DNA of 64,000 nt from Rhyzopertha dominica (Eukaryota > Arthropoda > Insecta > Coleoptera > Bostrichidae). Position 1 is the first letter of the stretch, and each line of letters begins with the position of its first letter. A model generated the notes under the pieces. That model had not been told where the DNA came from and did no database searches. It saw only the letters and a program-made list of their open reading frames with translations. The stretch covers positions 16,425,786-16,489,785 of the forward strand of contig QCXZ01000041.1 in NCBI GenBank assembly GCA_025024175.1, written 5' to 3'. This document shows, one piece after another, positions 23,125 through 36,871 of the stretch. The position numbers and the translations under genes were made by a program.

Positions 23125-24964
23125 CAGGGTGATCAATTAAGGCTGGACAGCGGCTGTATCTTGTAAACTAAGCGTGCTAGAATCTTGCGGTAAAATTTTT
23201 TTGAACAAATGTGGCCNCTCAGATTTCATTAAAATATTTTGAAGTACGTAACTTTGCCTCTAGGTGGCGCATTTAATATGACATATCAAAGAATAGTTTC
23301 TTTCTCCAAAATGTTGCAATACAATGTCGATCTAAAATAAACCCATTGCAATCTATGTTTATTTCTTAATAAATTTTGTTTGAAATTTTTTTTGTGGTTG
23401 CTATGGCAATGACAATAGAAGGGATNGAAGTTTCAAATCTTCAAAATAGCATAACTCAAGTATGGTTCAACCGAATTTAACGANTTATGGCTAGTTTTAA
23501 AGTGAATTTTATGGTTTTCAATATAATCATAAATAACTTATAATTTATTGCAACTGTTTGACAATAGGGGGCGTTAATTATAAAATTTTTATATTTATTC
23601 AAATATCTTTAAAAAATCAAATGCAACACTATAGACTTTTTTNTTGGTTGTTATAGCTCATTAAACAAGAAAAAAAATTTGAAAACCGGAGGTCGATAGC
23701 TTTTTCCGTTTCTTGGTTATAGTAAAAAAACTTCAAATTCGTCGTTTGGTTCAGCTATTTTCTTTAATTGAAATAAAATTAGGTTATATTCTTATATTAA
23801 ACAAAGGTCACGCATTTACGCATAAATAACGACTTTTCTCGGGTGTTTCCAATATAAAAAATATAATACCAAATTCTTACTGACACTAGCTTACGGTTAG
23901 GTACTGAATTTATAAAGATAGTTAATGGAGTACAGCGACCATGAGTTTTTCTTGTTTTTCATTAACAAGTAGTAAAAATGAGGCATACATGATAATGACA
24001 CAATTTAAAGAAGACAAAAATATTTATTATAGAAGTAAGATAAAAAACAACAAAAAACACTTTATTTGTGAAATATCATCTGCAAATATTTTTTGAACAC
24101 TCACTATGCCATTTTTAAAGAGTTAAAAAAGACCTTCAATTTGACATTTCGCTTAAGGCTATAACTAATAAATAAAGAAAATACGAGTCTGTGGAGTTTT
24201 AGGTGGCGAAAAATAATTATTGATCCTTAAAATGTCCACCGCTGCTGGCAAATCACCGTCTAACCTAACCTAATAAGTCGTAATTTATGAGTAAAAGTCT
24301 TTTTTTTTAATGTAACCTCATTTTATTCCAATGGAAAAAATAGCTGAACCAAACGACGAATCTAAAGTTTTTTACTATAACCAAAAAACGGAAAAAGATA
24401 TCGACCTCCGGTTTTCAAATTTATCTTTCTTGATTAATAAGCTATAGCAGCCAACAAAAAAGTCTATAGGGTTGCATTTGATTTTTTAAAGACATTTGGA
24501 CAAATATAAAATTTTTATAACTAACGCTCCCTATTGTCAAACAGTTGCAATAAATTATAAGTTATTTATGACTGTATTGAAACGCAAAGAATTCACTTTA
24601 AAACTAGCCATCACTTGTTAAATTTGGTTGAACCACACTTGAGTTATGCCATTTTGAAGATTTGAAACTTCTATCTCTCCTATCATCGTTGCATTAGCAA
24701 CTAGAAAAAAATGTTCGAACAAAATTTATTAAGAAATAGACATAGATTGCAATGAATTTATTTTAGATCAACATTGCATTGCAACTTTTTGGAGAAAGAA
24801 ACGATTCCTTGTTATGTCATATTAAATGCGCCAAAGTTACGCACTTAAAATTTTTTTAACTGAAATTTGGGTAGCCACGTTTGTTCAAAAAAATTTTACC
24901 GGATGATTCTAGCACGATTAGTTTCCAAGATACAGCCGCTGTCCAGCCTTAACTGATCACCCTG
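23125..24964. mobile_element. 1.84-kb fold-back DNA element with ~700-bp inverted arms and TA duplication
   Basis: The ends are CAGGGTGATCAATTAAGGCT and, on the opposite strand, CAGGGTGATCAGTTAAGGCT, each flanked by TA (23123-23124 and 24965-24966). Inverted identity continues inward through many matching blocks, for example AGGTGGCGCATTTAATATGA versus GGCGCATTTAATATGACATA, the TTGACAATAGGG motif, ACCGGAGGTCGATA, and GTCGTTTGGTTCAGCTATTT, giving arms of about 23125-23840 and 24262-24964. The arms differ at scattered sites, so they are diverged copies. The centre (about 23840-24262) is AT-rich without an ORF. TA duplication and a CAGGG terminus fit a Tc1/mariner-type mechanism; the long arms class it as a fold-back/MITE derivative without transposase. 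Confidence 0.85.
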
Positions 24965-24966
24965 TA

Positions 24967-26251
24967 TATACACTGACTAACATAAAAGTACATGTACATT
25001 TTAATTGGGGTAAAGTAAATGTTAAAACTACAATTTATTAGGAACATTCTAATAGCACACGCCGCATATGGTGGCGGAAGGAACAAATTTATTTACTGCT
25101 ATAGTGATAAGAAAGAAAAACTGCAGATCGCATAGAAGACTACTTTCTAATGAATTATACACTTTCTCTGTTATCTGTTGAGTGAAACGTGATTTTCTAG
25201 CTCTTGAAAGCTTATCTAGATGAATCCCTTTCGACTCGCTAGAAAACCATCGGTTTCTTTGACGTGTAAAACCATCTACTGTTAACCATTACGATTAGTT
25301 AATTAATAATAACTTTCCATGACTAAGTAACCGCTCAATACCTAAAAATTTGGTGGTGGTCTCATTCCTTTAGAAGTTTTGCTTTTAACGACTCTAAGAA
25401 TAGCACACACGAAAGAAGGGCCATCGAATGAGAAATTAAATGATTTCTCGGCTCAGGATATGACATCAATAACTTACACAAATGTGTTCAGACAGCGAAA
25501 ATATCTTTCGGGAGAAACGCGCATTTGTAAACGACAAATCGTCTTGAGCTAACAGGAACGACATTTATTCTCGGTTTTCCACTTCTTGCGAGGCAAGCGA
25601 GCACTCCTCACTCAAGAGACGAGCCAAAATCATTTCGAAAGGGCGTGGTAATGACGGGCAATTTCATTTTATTAAAGAGTTCGTGTAACAAACGATTGCA
25701 TTAAAAGGTGATCGCGATCAAGACAAGCAAATCGCTTTTTGATGCTCTCCGCGACGTCACATCACGAACTGGCTCAACAGCCGGTGCGGCGCATCAGTGA
25801 CGTAACTTGGGAACTGAAAACGAGGTAAATCTGAAAACAATTACACACGAGCTCTACTACTGTATCCAGTTAGAAGGATCCGAAATTTATGTGTAATAAG
25901 CTTAATAATCTAACGCTGCTCTGAACAAGATAATTAAAGCAAACCTTTTCTTTGGGTTAGCGACATATTTTGCCTAACGTAGCAGAAGAACTGCAGTACC
26001 CAATTATTTAATTCGTTGATTAAATTATACAGGTAATTCTTTTCTCATTGACAAGTGGGGATCGACAAAGATATAAGGATTATTTATTCCTAACTGCTTC
26101 AGAAAGATTTTGTTTATTAAATATGGATAGGTAGGGAAGTCAGTAAAGGTTGAAACCTAAAGTGCCAACATCTTTGGGGAATATGTGCAAAATAGACAGA
26201 TGTTTTCTTTTTTGCATATGTGTATTATTATTACTATTATTGTATAATAAA
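24967..26251. other. Unassigned stretch with a GC-richer promoter-like patch
   Basis: At about 25730-25830 GC rises and contains GACGTCAC and GTGACGTAAC (CRE-like) close to an initiator-like CATCAGTGA, followed by AACGAG|GTAAAT at about 25822-25829, which could be a first-exon donor. This could be a promoter with a 5' non-coding exon, but nothing downstream confirms it. The remainder holds no supported feature. Confidence 0.2.
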
Positions 26252-26253
26252 TA

Positions 26254-26616
26254 CAGGGTTTCTATAAATCATTCATGCATCCAGGGCGCTTATGGAAATT
26301 ATCGATTAAGTCAATTTGCCGCCTCTCAGAAAAGTNACGTATACTTGTCATCTGTCGATTTTCGAATTATTTGATATATTTTAGTACGAGAAAACGCCTG
26401 GGAGTGTGTATTTTCAACATATTCTGTAGTATTTTGTGGGATAATTAACTAAGGTTGCAGAAAGCTCACATTTCGGAGCTGTGATGTGACATTGATCTGC
26501 CACCTTCAGTACTATCGCTGTGCATATTGTAGCTTGGCAGCAGTTACAAAAAGGCGGCACAAAAAATTCAGAAATCAACACCGCCCGCGTTGAATGAATC
26601 ATTTATAGAAACACTG
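26254..26616. mobile_element. THAP-element family, copy 1 (363-bp MITE)
   Basis: The terminal inverted repeats are CAGGGTTTCTATAAATCATT and, on the opposite strand, CAGTGTTTCTATAAATGATT, flanked by TA (26252-26253, 26617-26618). It shares left-end blocks (CTTATGGAAATTATCGATTA, GTCATCTGTCGAT, TTTTGTGGGATAATTA) and right-end blocks (ATTGTAGCTTGGCAGCAG, CAAAAAGGCGGCAC) with copies at 43.7 and 56.4 kb, but lacks the middle. It encodes no protein. Confidence 0.85.
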
Positions 26617-26618
26617 TA

Positions 26619-28299
26619 TATTAAAACCTGATTAAAGTGAGGACGAGGAGGTTGATTTTCGGGAAAAAAGACAAAAAGTTAATATACTAATGGGTTTTGT
26701 TTAAAATTGCCATCTTATATGTCTTTTACTTACGTCGTTAGATCATGCCAGTGTCGATAGAGATTGCACAGATTGTAAGAAGAGGCCTATTACAGTGATA
26801 TGTGTTGACAAAAAAGAAGAAATTGTGCTACCTGTGTTACTATTAATGTAGCAATAGATTAGTTACTATGCATTTGCAAAGAGAAAGCCAATAATAAGAA
26901 AAACTGTAAAAGCATAGACTATGCATGCTATGTTGCAGATTGTTATTCAAACGTTGCAGTTGAGCATTTAGTCAATGAATGCACTAACTTATTTAGAGAC
27001 CAAATATCAAACTAGCAGAACTCGTGTTGCGACATACATATTATATCAATTAATTTATAATTCTGACTTGGGAAGAGGACTGGTTATATTGTTCTGGGCA
27101 AATAAAACAATTCTTATCTCAAGAATGCAGAAGAGGTAATGGTTAAAGAGGAAAAACCAAAGAATATATAATTTCTTAGAATGCTTTACTCAAGATTTTT
27201 TTATATTTCGTATTCAAAATTTATTATTTTGTTTGTTTTCTTTTTCGTAGTACTGCCTTTGTTATTAACCGAAAGATTTGCTAGATTTTTGTTGAGAAAT
27301 GATAATTGTACTTCATTTGCACTGTTTACAAATGTTGCATGTAAAGTACATCAAATAAAAAATAGACCAGCACTTTCAAAGTATAACGAAATAATGATAA
27401 TGATATAAAAAATTTCTTCGAAATCATTATTCTATATCATTGCGTATACTTTAATTTTGTGAAATGATACGCAAATATAGCAAGTACCTATTGCAAGATT
27501 TGAACTTTGCTTAGCAACCATCGCTCATGGTTGTCAAATACCTCAATAACAAATAAAACTGCCTAGAAAGTATAGTTACCTTTCAAGATTCAGTAACCTT
27601 AAGCAAAACTGGTTAAATAAAAAATTTCCAATTTTATCGTAAGGAGTCATCTAACAAGAAAGCAATGCAGCAGATGCATTTTGAATTTTCAGCAGTTCGT
27701 ATAAAGTTGGAAACTCTTTGTAACATTTAAGATATGACTGGTGAATGTTTTCTTTGGCGAACATTACTAGTCCTTGCAGCACCTAATCCTTCTAAAATTA
27801 CTTCTATGTTATAACTACATAACAGATGTCAATGATGTAGGACCACTTTATTTGCTGAAGCTTAAGACTAATTTATATTTGCTACACTGGTAGGACAAAA
27901 CCTTCTGACTTTATCGAGTAATGTACAAGCTTGAATTGATAGCCTCAAAGTGAAATCCGAATAGTATTTGTTCGATGAACTGCTTTTAGTGTTACATTAG
28001 TTATAAGAAGCAAGACCTAGAGAGGTACCAAGTTGATCTCCTGCGGTACCTGAAATGTGAAGAAAAAATGAGCCTGATTGAATTTTGCGCTCTCGAACGC
28101 AATGCTGTCTTATTTAAACAATAAAGTTTTTTTAAAGTTGCATTATATTAAACAAATTTATTCCTATTGGTCACCAGAAGAAGTAACTTTCTGATTATCT
28201 TACGCACGAGGAATATGAAAAGATGGGTACATCGAAAATTGAAGTCGATTCTCTCGACTACGGTTAACTCCACTTAAAAGGATAATGATCTTTGCCATA
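26619..28299. other. Unassigned stretch
   Basis: AT-rich; a hydrophobic 75-codon frame at 27181-27408 is low-complexity and has no recognisable family. No repeat ends found. Confidence 0.3.
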
Positions 28300-28440
28300 C
28301 ATCATGATACAAAGATGGCCCTCTTTTAGACAACTTACCAGTGTAAGAGTTTTAAATTTTTTGCTCTTTTTTATCATCTTATGCAGAGTGAAACACATAA
28401 TAGTGTAATATTAACTTTCGATATGTTCCGCAAGTTTCGA
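28300..28440 (+). repeat. Dispersed repeat family A, copy at 28.3 kb
   Basis: It shares AAAGATGGCCCTCTTT, AACTTAC-A, and TTGCTCTTTTTTATCATCTT, followed by CAGAGTGAAAC, with 9735-9920. The palindromic core is diverged here. Confidence 0.5.
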
Positions 28441-28544
28441 TTACTTTTTAAGCATTTTTAAGCTTATAATAGTTTCAGTTTTACTAAATTCGTTGTTTAA
28501 CATTAGATTTGGCGAATAGTACACAGTTTCTTAATTGTACGGTA

Positions 28545-28950
28545 AGTATTGTTATTTTACCGTAACTTTATATAGGTATTCATGAAGATAAACTGAATGG
28601 TCGGCATTTGTAGTTTTATAACTTGAAATGTAAATAAAACCTAACGTTTACCCAGTAAAAAATTGTCACATTGTGCTTAACTTATTCAAAAATTATACAC
28701 TTGACATGGGGCGCCACCTATCGGCAATCCGTAAAAGCTTGAATTTGCCGGCAAAAACACTGACACTGGCGAATCATTTGTTCGGCATCCTTAGTGAAGT
28801 TATTCGTACGCTTAACTTTTTCAAAAATTATACACTTAGTATGGTGCGCCACCTATAGGCAACCCGTTAAAGCTTGAATTCGCTGGCAAAAACAGGGACG
28901 CTTCCAAATCGTTTGTTCGGTATCTGTAGTGGAGGTATTCATACTCTCGA
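28545..28950 (+). repeat. Dispersed repeat family B with a ~136-bp internal tandem duplication
   Basis: The left part (28545-28670) matches the 21.4-21.6 kb copy. The unit from about 28677 (CTTAACTTATTCAAAAATTA, GGGGCGCCACCTATCGGCAA, AAGCTTGAATTTGCCGGCAA, TTTGTTCGGCATC) is repeated from about 28813 (CTTAACTTTTTCAAAAATTA, GGTGCGCCACCTATAGGCAA, AAGCTTGAATTCGCTGGCAA, TTTGTTCGGTATC). The two units are diverged at many positions. No terminal inverted repeat was seen. Internal minisatellites in a short element occur in Helitron-derived families, but no Helitron end was identified. Confidence 0.7.
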
Positions 28951-31790
28951 TCTTTAGGATCGACGTAATTGATATATTGCATCAAAACGATCAAAATTGA
29001 CATCGTGACACATTTACACAGAGAAAACAACTTTTGTAATATCATTTTACTAAAACATCAATTTAGAGGATTGATCCCCGATCGTCATGTAAACCGCTTG
29101 AATTTTTTTTCTTCCGTTCACCTATTGGGTAGTAAGATGTAACAAACTGTAACATTTTAATGTTTCTTTCAAGGTTATATTTGGGCTTTGTAAACTAGCT
29201 TTCTAACGTTCACATGATCCATTTGCATGGCTATGTCTTTATGAATGAAAAACTGATATTTTGTACAGCAAACAGATATAATTCTTGAATTGCATCTCGT
29301 AAATATACAATGTATATAAATTAATATCGCCTGTAGTTCATTTTATCATTATTTTATATAAAAGTCAATTTTGTTATTAGTATTGCAGTTTCAAAATGGC
29401 AACTAAGCAGCCTAAGCCTACTTCGATGTAAATTTTAAGAATGCTAGTTCCATGATATTTTCCCTTATCTTTCTTGAAGTAATACCTTTTTCTGAAGTAG
29501 TATTTTTTGCTGTGCGCTTCTTTAGTAAATGCAGTAGTATCTTTGACCTATATAAACGAGGAGTAACCCATGAGCATATTTGTACTTTAATTACTTCTGT
29601 GCTCTGCATGAGAATTTCTCGAAAAAAAAAAAGATTCGTGAGTATGTGAGAATACCTACTGCTTATACTACAAAACCATTAGGGCACCTATTTCGAAACA
29701 CCTATTAAATTATTAAGCTAGCAGTAAAAATGCCACTAGTGGTCATCAGTTTCTTAATACTTAATACTCATGGAATCAGAATTAATCTTTCAGCTACCTC
29801 AGTAATCAATACTTGCACTTACGAATACCTACTTCAGGTAAAGATCATTGACTCTCGGTTGAAAGATATTTGCTACGCCACTGGGGTCACATAGCTGTTC
29901 TCGGCCAAATGCACTTTATCTCGACAGATAAATTGTTTCTACGACGTATAATTTCCTTCAGTGGAACACGCGAAAGACAGATGTTTTCCCACCGAGGAAC
30001 TGAACACTTTTCGGTATGTGATCGCGTTACTCAAAACTCAAGCGTCAACTTCCCCGGGGTATTTCCCTTGCGCCGCTTTATGGATATTTCAGCTATATGT
30101 TACCCAACATTTAATCTGGCTTTCTCGCCAAGTCGATAGCTGAAGTCATAGCAACAACACATGGTAGCAATGATTTAAACCACTGAATGAAATTTGCGTA
30201 TCTAATTTTATTTCTTTGTGGTTTCTTATTTGAACTGATCCTAAACTACAAGTTCTTGCTGTTTATAACTTATGAAAGGATTGAGGCCATAATATAATGT
30301 GCAAAGAATAATATGAAAGTGAAGTGAATTCATAAAAATAAATATATAGGACGTATAAGCCATTTATGAAGGATTATTAAACCACCTTATTCGTTGAAAC
30401 CTTTATAAACAGTTTGAATTTTATAAAAATTCACGGTCTTTGCTAGTAACTTGTGGTTGAACATTTTCATGCAAAAGCACGACTTTCCCAGCCAGAAATC
30501 CTCATTGTTTATTACTAACAGCGCGTTCGGCTTTTAAAAGTACCTCCAGTACCTATCTTTATCGTGTTGCCTGAGAGAAAGTATGGTAGCCATAAGCTTA
30601 CAAGTAAACTACCTCCGCTTAATTTTGGTCTTGTGGACATATTATTAGGCATCTTCACTGCTGATATAAAATTATGAATATTTAATATCTTTAAAATGTA
30701 TGTAGTATGTAGGTGCTTGCTAATTTGTAAGTCTACAGATCACTTCCTTTACGATGTAGATCCCATAATAGCAGCTAGGTGGCTTTATTATCATGTCAGT
30801 GTAATGCTGACAGATGGCATTGCCATCTAAATTCTTATTTAATAAAATGTTACACATCTAAGATAACAAAACCACGAGATCAATCCCGTCATCACAATAA
30901 GTTAGGTTAATTTCCTTATATTAAATACTCCTACTGACGATTCCAACTAAGCGATATGCAGTCTTGCGGCAGAATAGTGAACTACTCAAAAGCGGTCGCT
31001 GTCGCTGTCGCTGGGTGCTTCTCACTTTCGTGTACTCACCGCGATACCTAAATGAGTTTGGACAGCAGCTGAGCTTTTTTATAAAGATAAATAACCATAA
31101 GGACTAGAAAGCAATAATAAGACATTTTGTTTTGTCTATGGCTACTACTTTGAAGTAAAATTACAAAAACAGGTTAGTTTTAATTACTTTTCTCTGAAAG
31201 GAAGCATAGTGGATTTAATTACTAACAAAGTAGGCCATTCAAAACAACCGCCTAAATGGAAAAACAAGAAGTGGCAATAATTATCCTATCTTCACTGAAG
31301 AGTTATAGTGAGGTTAAAGCAGTAAGGTGCTGCTGAAGCTCTATTATCTTTATACCAACCTTAATATAGGATAGATGGTATTCATGCTGCTGTTTTAAAG
31401 GAACCCTAAATTTCGGTGCCAATTTCTCCTAACAAACACACACTCTTCTAAATTATCTCACAAGTGTACAAAACTATTGGAGATCATAGAACAATTAATC
31501 ACATCTTATTGTCATTTCCTACGTTTGCAAAAATTAGGTGTGAGGTGTCATTTAATATTTCTTAATTAAAGCACAGTATTTCTTATGTAGTACTATCAGT
31601 GTTGTTTGGGAAAATGACAAGCAAAACAATAACCATTTGTTGTTGGCTATGCTAATTAAAGTTGTAGGGTCCGTGATACCTATTTTCTCTAAAAAAAAAC
31701 CCATTTGTAGCAACCCAAAATTTAGATTAATGAAAATGGGTAAATCTGTCACTTCATGTGGCCATTACTCCGAACGAGAGGTGTGTCTTA
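28951..31790. other. Unassigned stretch with one unrecognised 89-codon ORF
   Basis: An 89-codon plus frame at 29870-30139 has more even base composition than its flanks, but no domain, start context or splice signals that identify it. A triple GTCGCT hexamer lies at about 30992-31012. The rest is AT-rich with no supported feature. Confidence 0.3.
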
Positions 31791-32410
31791 CTCGAATGTT
31801 AAAGAAAACAGCAGGCCAGCAAGGGCTAGGGCAAGAGGCAAGGGCTGTAAAAGAAATGGGACAGTCGGGTATAGAGTGTGCTAGAGGTTAGCACGAGAGT
31901 ATGGCTCTGTGTTTAAGTGTGTGTAATGTAGTGCCCAATGGTAGTGGTGTGTCCACGTGAGCATTATGGATAAGTTGCATTACCTGTGTAACAGGTATTT
32001 ATAGAGGTATATGCTTATTGAAAGGGGTACTATGTGTATTGGCCATTATTGTAATTGTGTGGGCGCCGGTGGGCGCAGGACTAATTAGTAGTCCGGTGGC
32101 AGTGGCCACGAGACCAAATGGGTCTGTGCAGCAAGTGGCAGCGGAGGTTTATGGCAGTTCCTCCACCCTATAGCTACAGGAGTCCTGGACGGCGTGGTCT
32201 CGACCATCCTGTCCGTGACCTGCTGCTAGCGGCAGTGACCTGGCCAGTGTAAGTGCCAGGAGTTCCTCACAGATGGAACAGAAACCTCTGTATACCATTA
32301 TTCCACCAGGGGTTTTAGGTGGTTTAGTGGGTCCGTACATTCGGCCAATGTATGGAATGCCTGGTTGAAAGACTGGGGCCTAAGGGTGGCAATCCCTGCT
32401 AATCACATGT
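31790..32410. other. GC-rich block, possible non-LTR retrotransposon 3' region
   Basis: A sharp island of high GC in AT-rich DNA. The segment near 32309-32330 (CAGGGGTTTTAGGTGGTTTA, then GTGGGTCCGTAC) resembles the GGGGTTTTAGTGGGT sequences found near the 3' ends of R1-type LINEs, and the plus frame around 32250-32360 is open. No RT motif is present and no tail was found. A host CpG-rich exon region is an alternative. Confidence 0.3.
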
Positions 32411-32415
32411 TACAG

Positions 32416-32480
32416 GTTGCCGGCCTACGTGTGCTTCATCCGGTTCCATAGGGCCAGCGCCAGGGTGCAGGGCACCCGCC
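32416..32480 (+). CDS. Candidate 65-bp exon of an unrecognised gene
   Basis: The segment has an AG acceptor (GTTACAG, weak pyrimidine tract) and a strong donor CCGCC|GTAAGTTA. The frame open across it reads LPAYVCFIRFHRASARVQG and ends TR. GC content is high, as for the block just upstream. The peptide is basic and not recognised. If real it belongs to a plus-strand gene; no adjoining exon was found. Confidence 0.3.
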
Positions 32481-35400
32481 GTAAGTTAACTATCCATCTC
32501 TGTGTAATTATCTCGCTAATGCGTCATTTATTTGTATTTCCATGTTGCGTTTTGATTGGCTGCCCGACTGGTCTAATTAAACGTGCTAGCCTTGTCCGTC
32601 ACCCGGAACTCGAGTGGGGTAGTGGTAAGAAAGGGCGTGGATGTGATATAAGAATAATATACAAATTATTTAACACTAACCAATAACGACTAACATACGC
32701 CCATCTCTATTTTGGATGCTACACATTCTATAAAGGCGTTTTTCGTAATTTCAATATACTGATAATATCTAAAAATAATCTCATAGCAAGATGTTTTGTT
32801 ATTGAATGCGTCGCAATACCGTTGTGACGATTACAATTTTCATGCATGCCAACTAACTGTTAGCGCTCAATAAATGTGTCTCTGTTAGTAAATCCTCAGC
32901 AGCTGAAAAAACGTCTAACTCACGGACGATCGCCGCAATTGCAGACCGAGCAATTTGTTGTCAGCTGAGTTTTTTTTTTAAATTTAGTATATGGATCAAG
33001 CTACCCAGTTTCATAACAGTAAAGTTAGTGAGCCCTCTCACTTCGTATGACCCACCCCTACATAAAACAATGGAATGTATGACACCCCATTAAATTGGGC
33101 GTAAAAATTTTAGGAGGTTACCAAAAATATTTTACGAGTAATAAGTCTGTCTTGAAAGATCCTGCTTCTTTATGAAGGTTAGCTTTAAGAAGCAAAATCC
33201 AGTGAGGTTTGGTAGGTTAATTTTAGGATATTTTGTGCATGTACGTGGAATTTTCATTGATTCTGTTCTGACTATTTTAAATCCCACTTTTTATAAAATT
33301 AACTAAAAAGAAAAATGTCGATAAGGCGCGAGTACACAAACTATTCCTGCTTATAAAAACTTACGGCTGTTATAGAAGTTTATGGCATAAATGTATCTAC
33401 TTATTAACACTGACCTGCTTATATCTGATATTGTTAAGATATATAATTTTTACTAGTTATAGCATAGGTTGTTTTTAATATCTTCCTGCATTTGCATGGA
33501 GGTACAATACTATACACTTTTGCGTTAAGATTCGATAGTAAAAAAAGAAAGAAAATGAGTTAACCTTAATAATCTTAACGTTCTTGTTTTCTTTTAAAGA
33601 CGCTGATTTTATAACAATGCATATATTCAGTACTGTGAAGGTGTGAAAGAAACAGCAAAAAACACAGCATATTACAGTGTTTCGAAATACCTGCTAATAC
33701 AATACAAGGCATAAAGCCTTCGCTTAAAATATCAAGAGTCCCGAGAAGAATTAGCTAACAATCTATCATATCAGGTCAAAGCTCAAAACTTAACAATTGA
33801 GCATGAATGTTCAAACAAGACTGTTCTATGTAGAAAATAAGTCAAACGTTTAAAGGTAAGTAATAACAATAACTTGCTCGAACGAAACTACACAAGATTA
33901 ATATACACAACTACATATGTCTTTCAGACATGGCTTTACAAATTTAATTATTTACCGCAAATATGAAAGCCCATGCAGTCAATCCAGTCCCTTTTCTATT
34001 TTAATCTTTGTACTTCTTCTTTTATAACTAGCATTGTACTGCCACAATTAGGTTCTAGGTTAAGAAACTTCCCCGTAGGATACCCGATACGATAGTGATG
34101 GCAAAACTTAATTTTGGCGCGTCCGGGAGAACCCGTCTCGTGAACGTATAAAATGAGTAAACATGTTGAATTTTGTACGAATCTATAGCTACTAAATGTA
34201 TGCATTTTTCCTGTTTTTATTTTTTTGTAATTTTAATCTTTAAAAAAGAAGTTTGAAAATTTAGAATTTTTGTCCATCTTTGTCTCTCTCTAGTTATATG
34301 TGTATAATTGAACCGTGAAAAGATGCAAATCACTGATATTCGTTAGCTGGTTAATTTTAGGTATGAGGATACATAATGCGCGAATCCTTCTTTTTAAGGC
34401 AATAATTTATTATACAAACTACTCATATTACTTACTGGAAAACTGATTTGGGGGTAACCTTGCAACTTCTTGCGCCCTATTAAAAATATTTTTTAGTTAT
34501 TAAATCCACTTCCAGCCTACTGAGCTGGTGGCACCAAATAGTTCCCCTGCATTGTAGTAATAATACAAAGTGGTAGTAATTTTAAGCATAAAACATACTA
34601 ATGCAATATATAACATTTCAAAAATGAGTTTGGAATGCTAAAAGAGAAAAGTAATGCAATTGTGTCTTAAAAAGCATTTTATTTCAATTGGTATTTCCAA
34701 ACATTTAGACTGTTGTATTAATCTGTATAGTGTCGGCCTACAGTATATCAACTCGTCAAATACTGCATATTCATGGAATACCAACTTTGATATATTGTAA
34801 GCCATCTCGTCAAGCTGTTTTTATTTACAGTTACTCCATAATTTATAGAAGCTTGGCATTTACCACTTAATAAGCATAACGATACATATATAATAGACAT
34901 ATTCTAACAATAATAAAAAAGTTGACGACCGCTGTCGACACAAACGCCAATTAACCTTCCGCAAGCGGCAATAGCGTTTTAACCTGTAACCATATTGTTA
35001 AATGTCGTGAAATAAATCACGTTTAATACACTATACAAGTGAACTTAGAATTATGCGAAATATGTTTTAATAACTATGTATAAAGAGGAAATATTCTATC
35101 GATAGTCTGTTACAACAATCTGTTAAACATCAGCGTTAAATTAGCATCGTTGACGGCGCCAATAGCTAATTAGAAGTGTTAATTACTCTGCTACATAAAA
35201 CAGGCTTTCCATACATCCACGCTAAAAAAGTGAATTTAATACCTCGTACGGTATTACCTATCGGCGGACGAGAAAGGCATTCCTGTCAATAAACCGACTA
35301 TAGTTTTTACGGTAAAACATTGGTGTCCGTTGGGTGAACAAGAATTACAATGCGTAATGGAGTTCGAAGTTCCTTATCATTTCTTGTTAGCAGTTGTAAC

Positions 35401-35744
35401 TGTACAGTGGTTTATGCGGGCTGTCTTTGCTAGGAAACGGGGATTTGATTTGTTGGTGCTTGATGGGGGAATGCAGAAGCACGTGCTCGGCGGATTACAA
35501 CTAGAGCCAGCGTTGTCACGNTTGCAACTATTGTTTGTAAATAGATCGAGAAGATATTCAAGATCTGTTTTTGATTAAATGTTGATGAAGTACTTGTTTA
35601 GGCAGTTGTTTNAAACATCTTCAGATAATAAATTTTAATTATTACAGTACATCCTTAGTTCCTGTCCATTCAATCGATGAAAAAAGGTCTATAAGTAATT
35701 TTTCCTGACAAGTTATTTTAAACTATATAACTCAGAAATAATAA
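32481..35744. other. Unassigned stretch
   Basis: AT-rich. Near 34106-34135 a GC-rich segment TTTTGGCGCGTCCGGGAGAA resembles a retroelement primer binding site (TGGCGC start) but no LTR or gag was found beside it. An 82-codon frame at 35330-35578 (containing an ambiguous base) has no recognisable family. Confidence 0.3.
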
Positions 35745-36165
35745 GCTGCCTTACTTTTTTGTTGAGTTGAACTGTGCCATCGCCATTTTTGTATCGTCTC
35801 TTGTTTTAAACTGTAGCCAACTTTTGAATAACCTCACATTTCTTCAGTTCCCATTATCTCTCTTAGGAATGTGAATATAAAAAAAACTGTACAGACATTT
35901 TTGATAGATATTTTTATTTTGAATCCAGTGACGTACTCAAACTTTTGGAGATATAACACAAACTTGCATTTTTTAATGGAAACTATAATTAGTTTTGGTA
36001 TTCAAGAAGAGAGCTGTGAGCTATTCCAATCAAGAACATAAAATGTATACATTGCTAGGTTTACCTATTTTCAACAAATCTTGCATTATTCCATTTCTTT
36101 TATTTAATCAGATTGTATCCTTTTATCCCGGAGGCTGTGAAATGAAAGAACACACAATATAATTC
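35745..36165 (+). repeat. Dispersed repeat family C, copy 1
   Basis: It shares a series of spaced blocks with 54135-54490 in the same orientation: GCCATCGCCATTTTTGTA versus TATCATCGCCACCTTTGTAA, CTTTTGAATAACCTCACATT versus CTCTTGAATAAGCTTACATC, TTTTGGAGATATAACA in both, and TGTATACATTGCTAGGTTTA versus TGTACATTGTTAGACTTATT. Clearly diverged copies of one old repeat; class unknown. Confidence 0.55.
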
Positions 36166-36871
36166 GGAATTCAAATTAAGTTTCCCGCGTCGGTTCAGTT
36201 GATCATTAGTGAGTAGTTAGTGCCGTACATATGCAGACTTTTTTCGCTAAATTTTAAACGAAATTGCAATGTATTTGAATATGAGCGATGTGTGTACTTT
36301 ACTGGGGTCTAGAAGTTTTAAAGATAGCACTGTAGTGTTTACTTGTCTTTAATTATTAAATCAGTGCAGCATAAAGAAAATAATGATACTGGAGTGACAT
36401 TGTTTGTGTTATTATGCTTGCAGACGTTGGCATTTTCTGCAAATCCTCAGGAATTTTCAATCACAGGCACTTTAACCACAACACAACATTGCACTTGTTT
36501 CACTTGCAAAGCAGGATTTAAGGTAAATGCAAGCACATTGCGCCTGCCTTGTGGTTTTACAATTGATTGTTTTAATTAGTTCCAATTACAATAACTATTC
36601 CTGCAATGCCAAGACGTGCTTTTTATAGGGGCTTCCATTGTATTAGTAAGATTCGCGAAATTAACTGTAACTCCATGAAAAATACAAGATATTACACAGC
36701 ATAAATACTTCCAAGAGCTTGAAAACATAACCAAAGAAATCTACGCGCGTGCTGCCAAGCTATGTTTCGCTCGAAAAGTTGTCAAAATCATTTTCAGAGT
36801 GCGTATTGCTTAGCTGTAATCGCTAAACATATACTTAAGTAATGAATAATAGAGTATTTTGGAAGTTATTA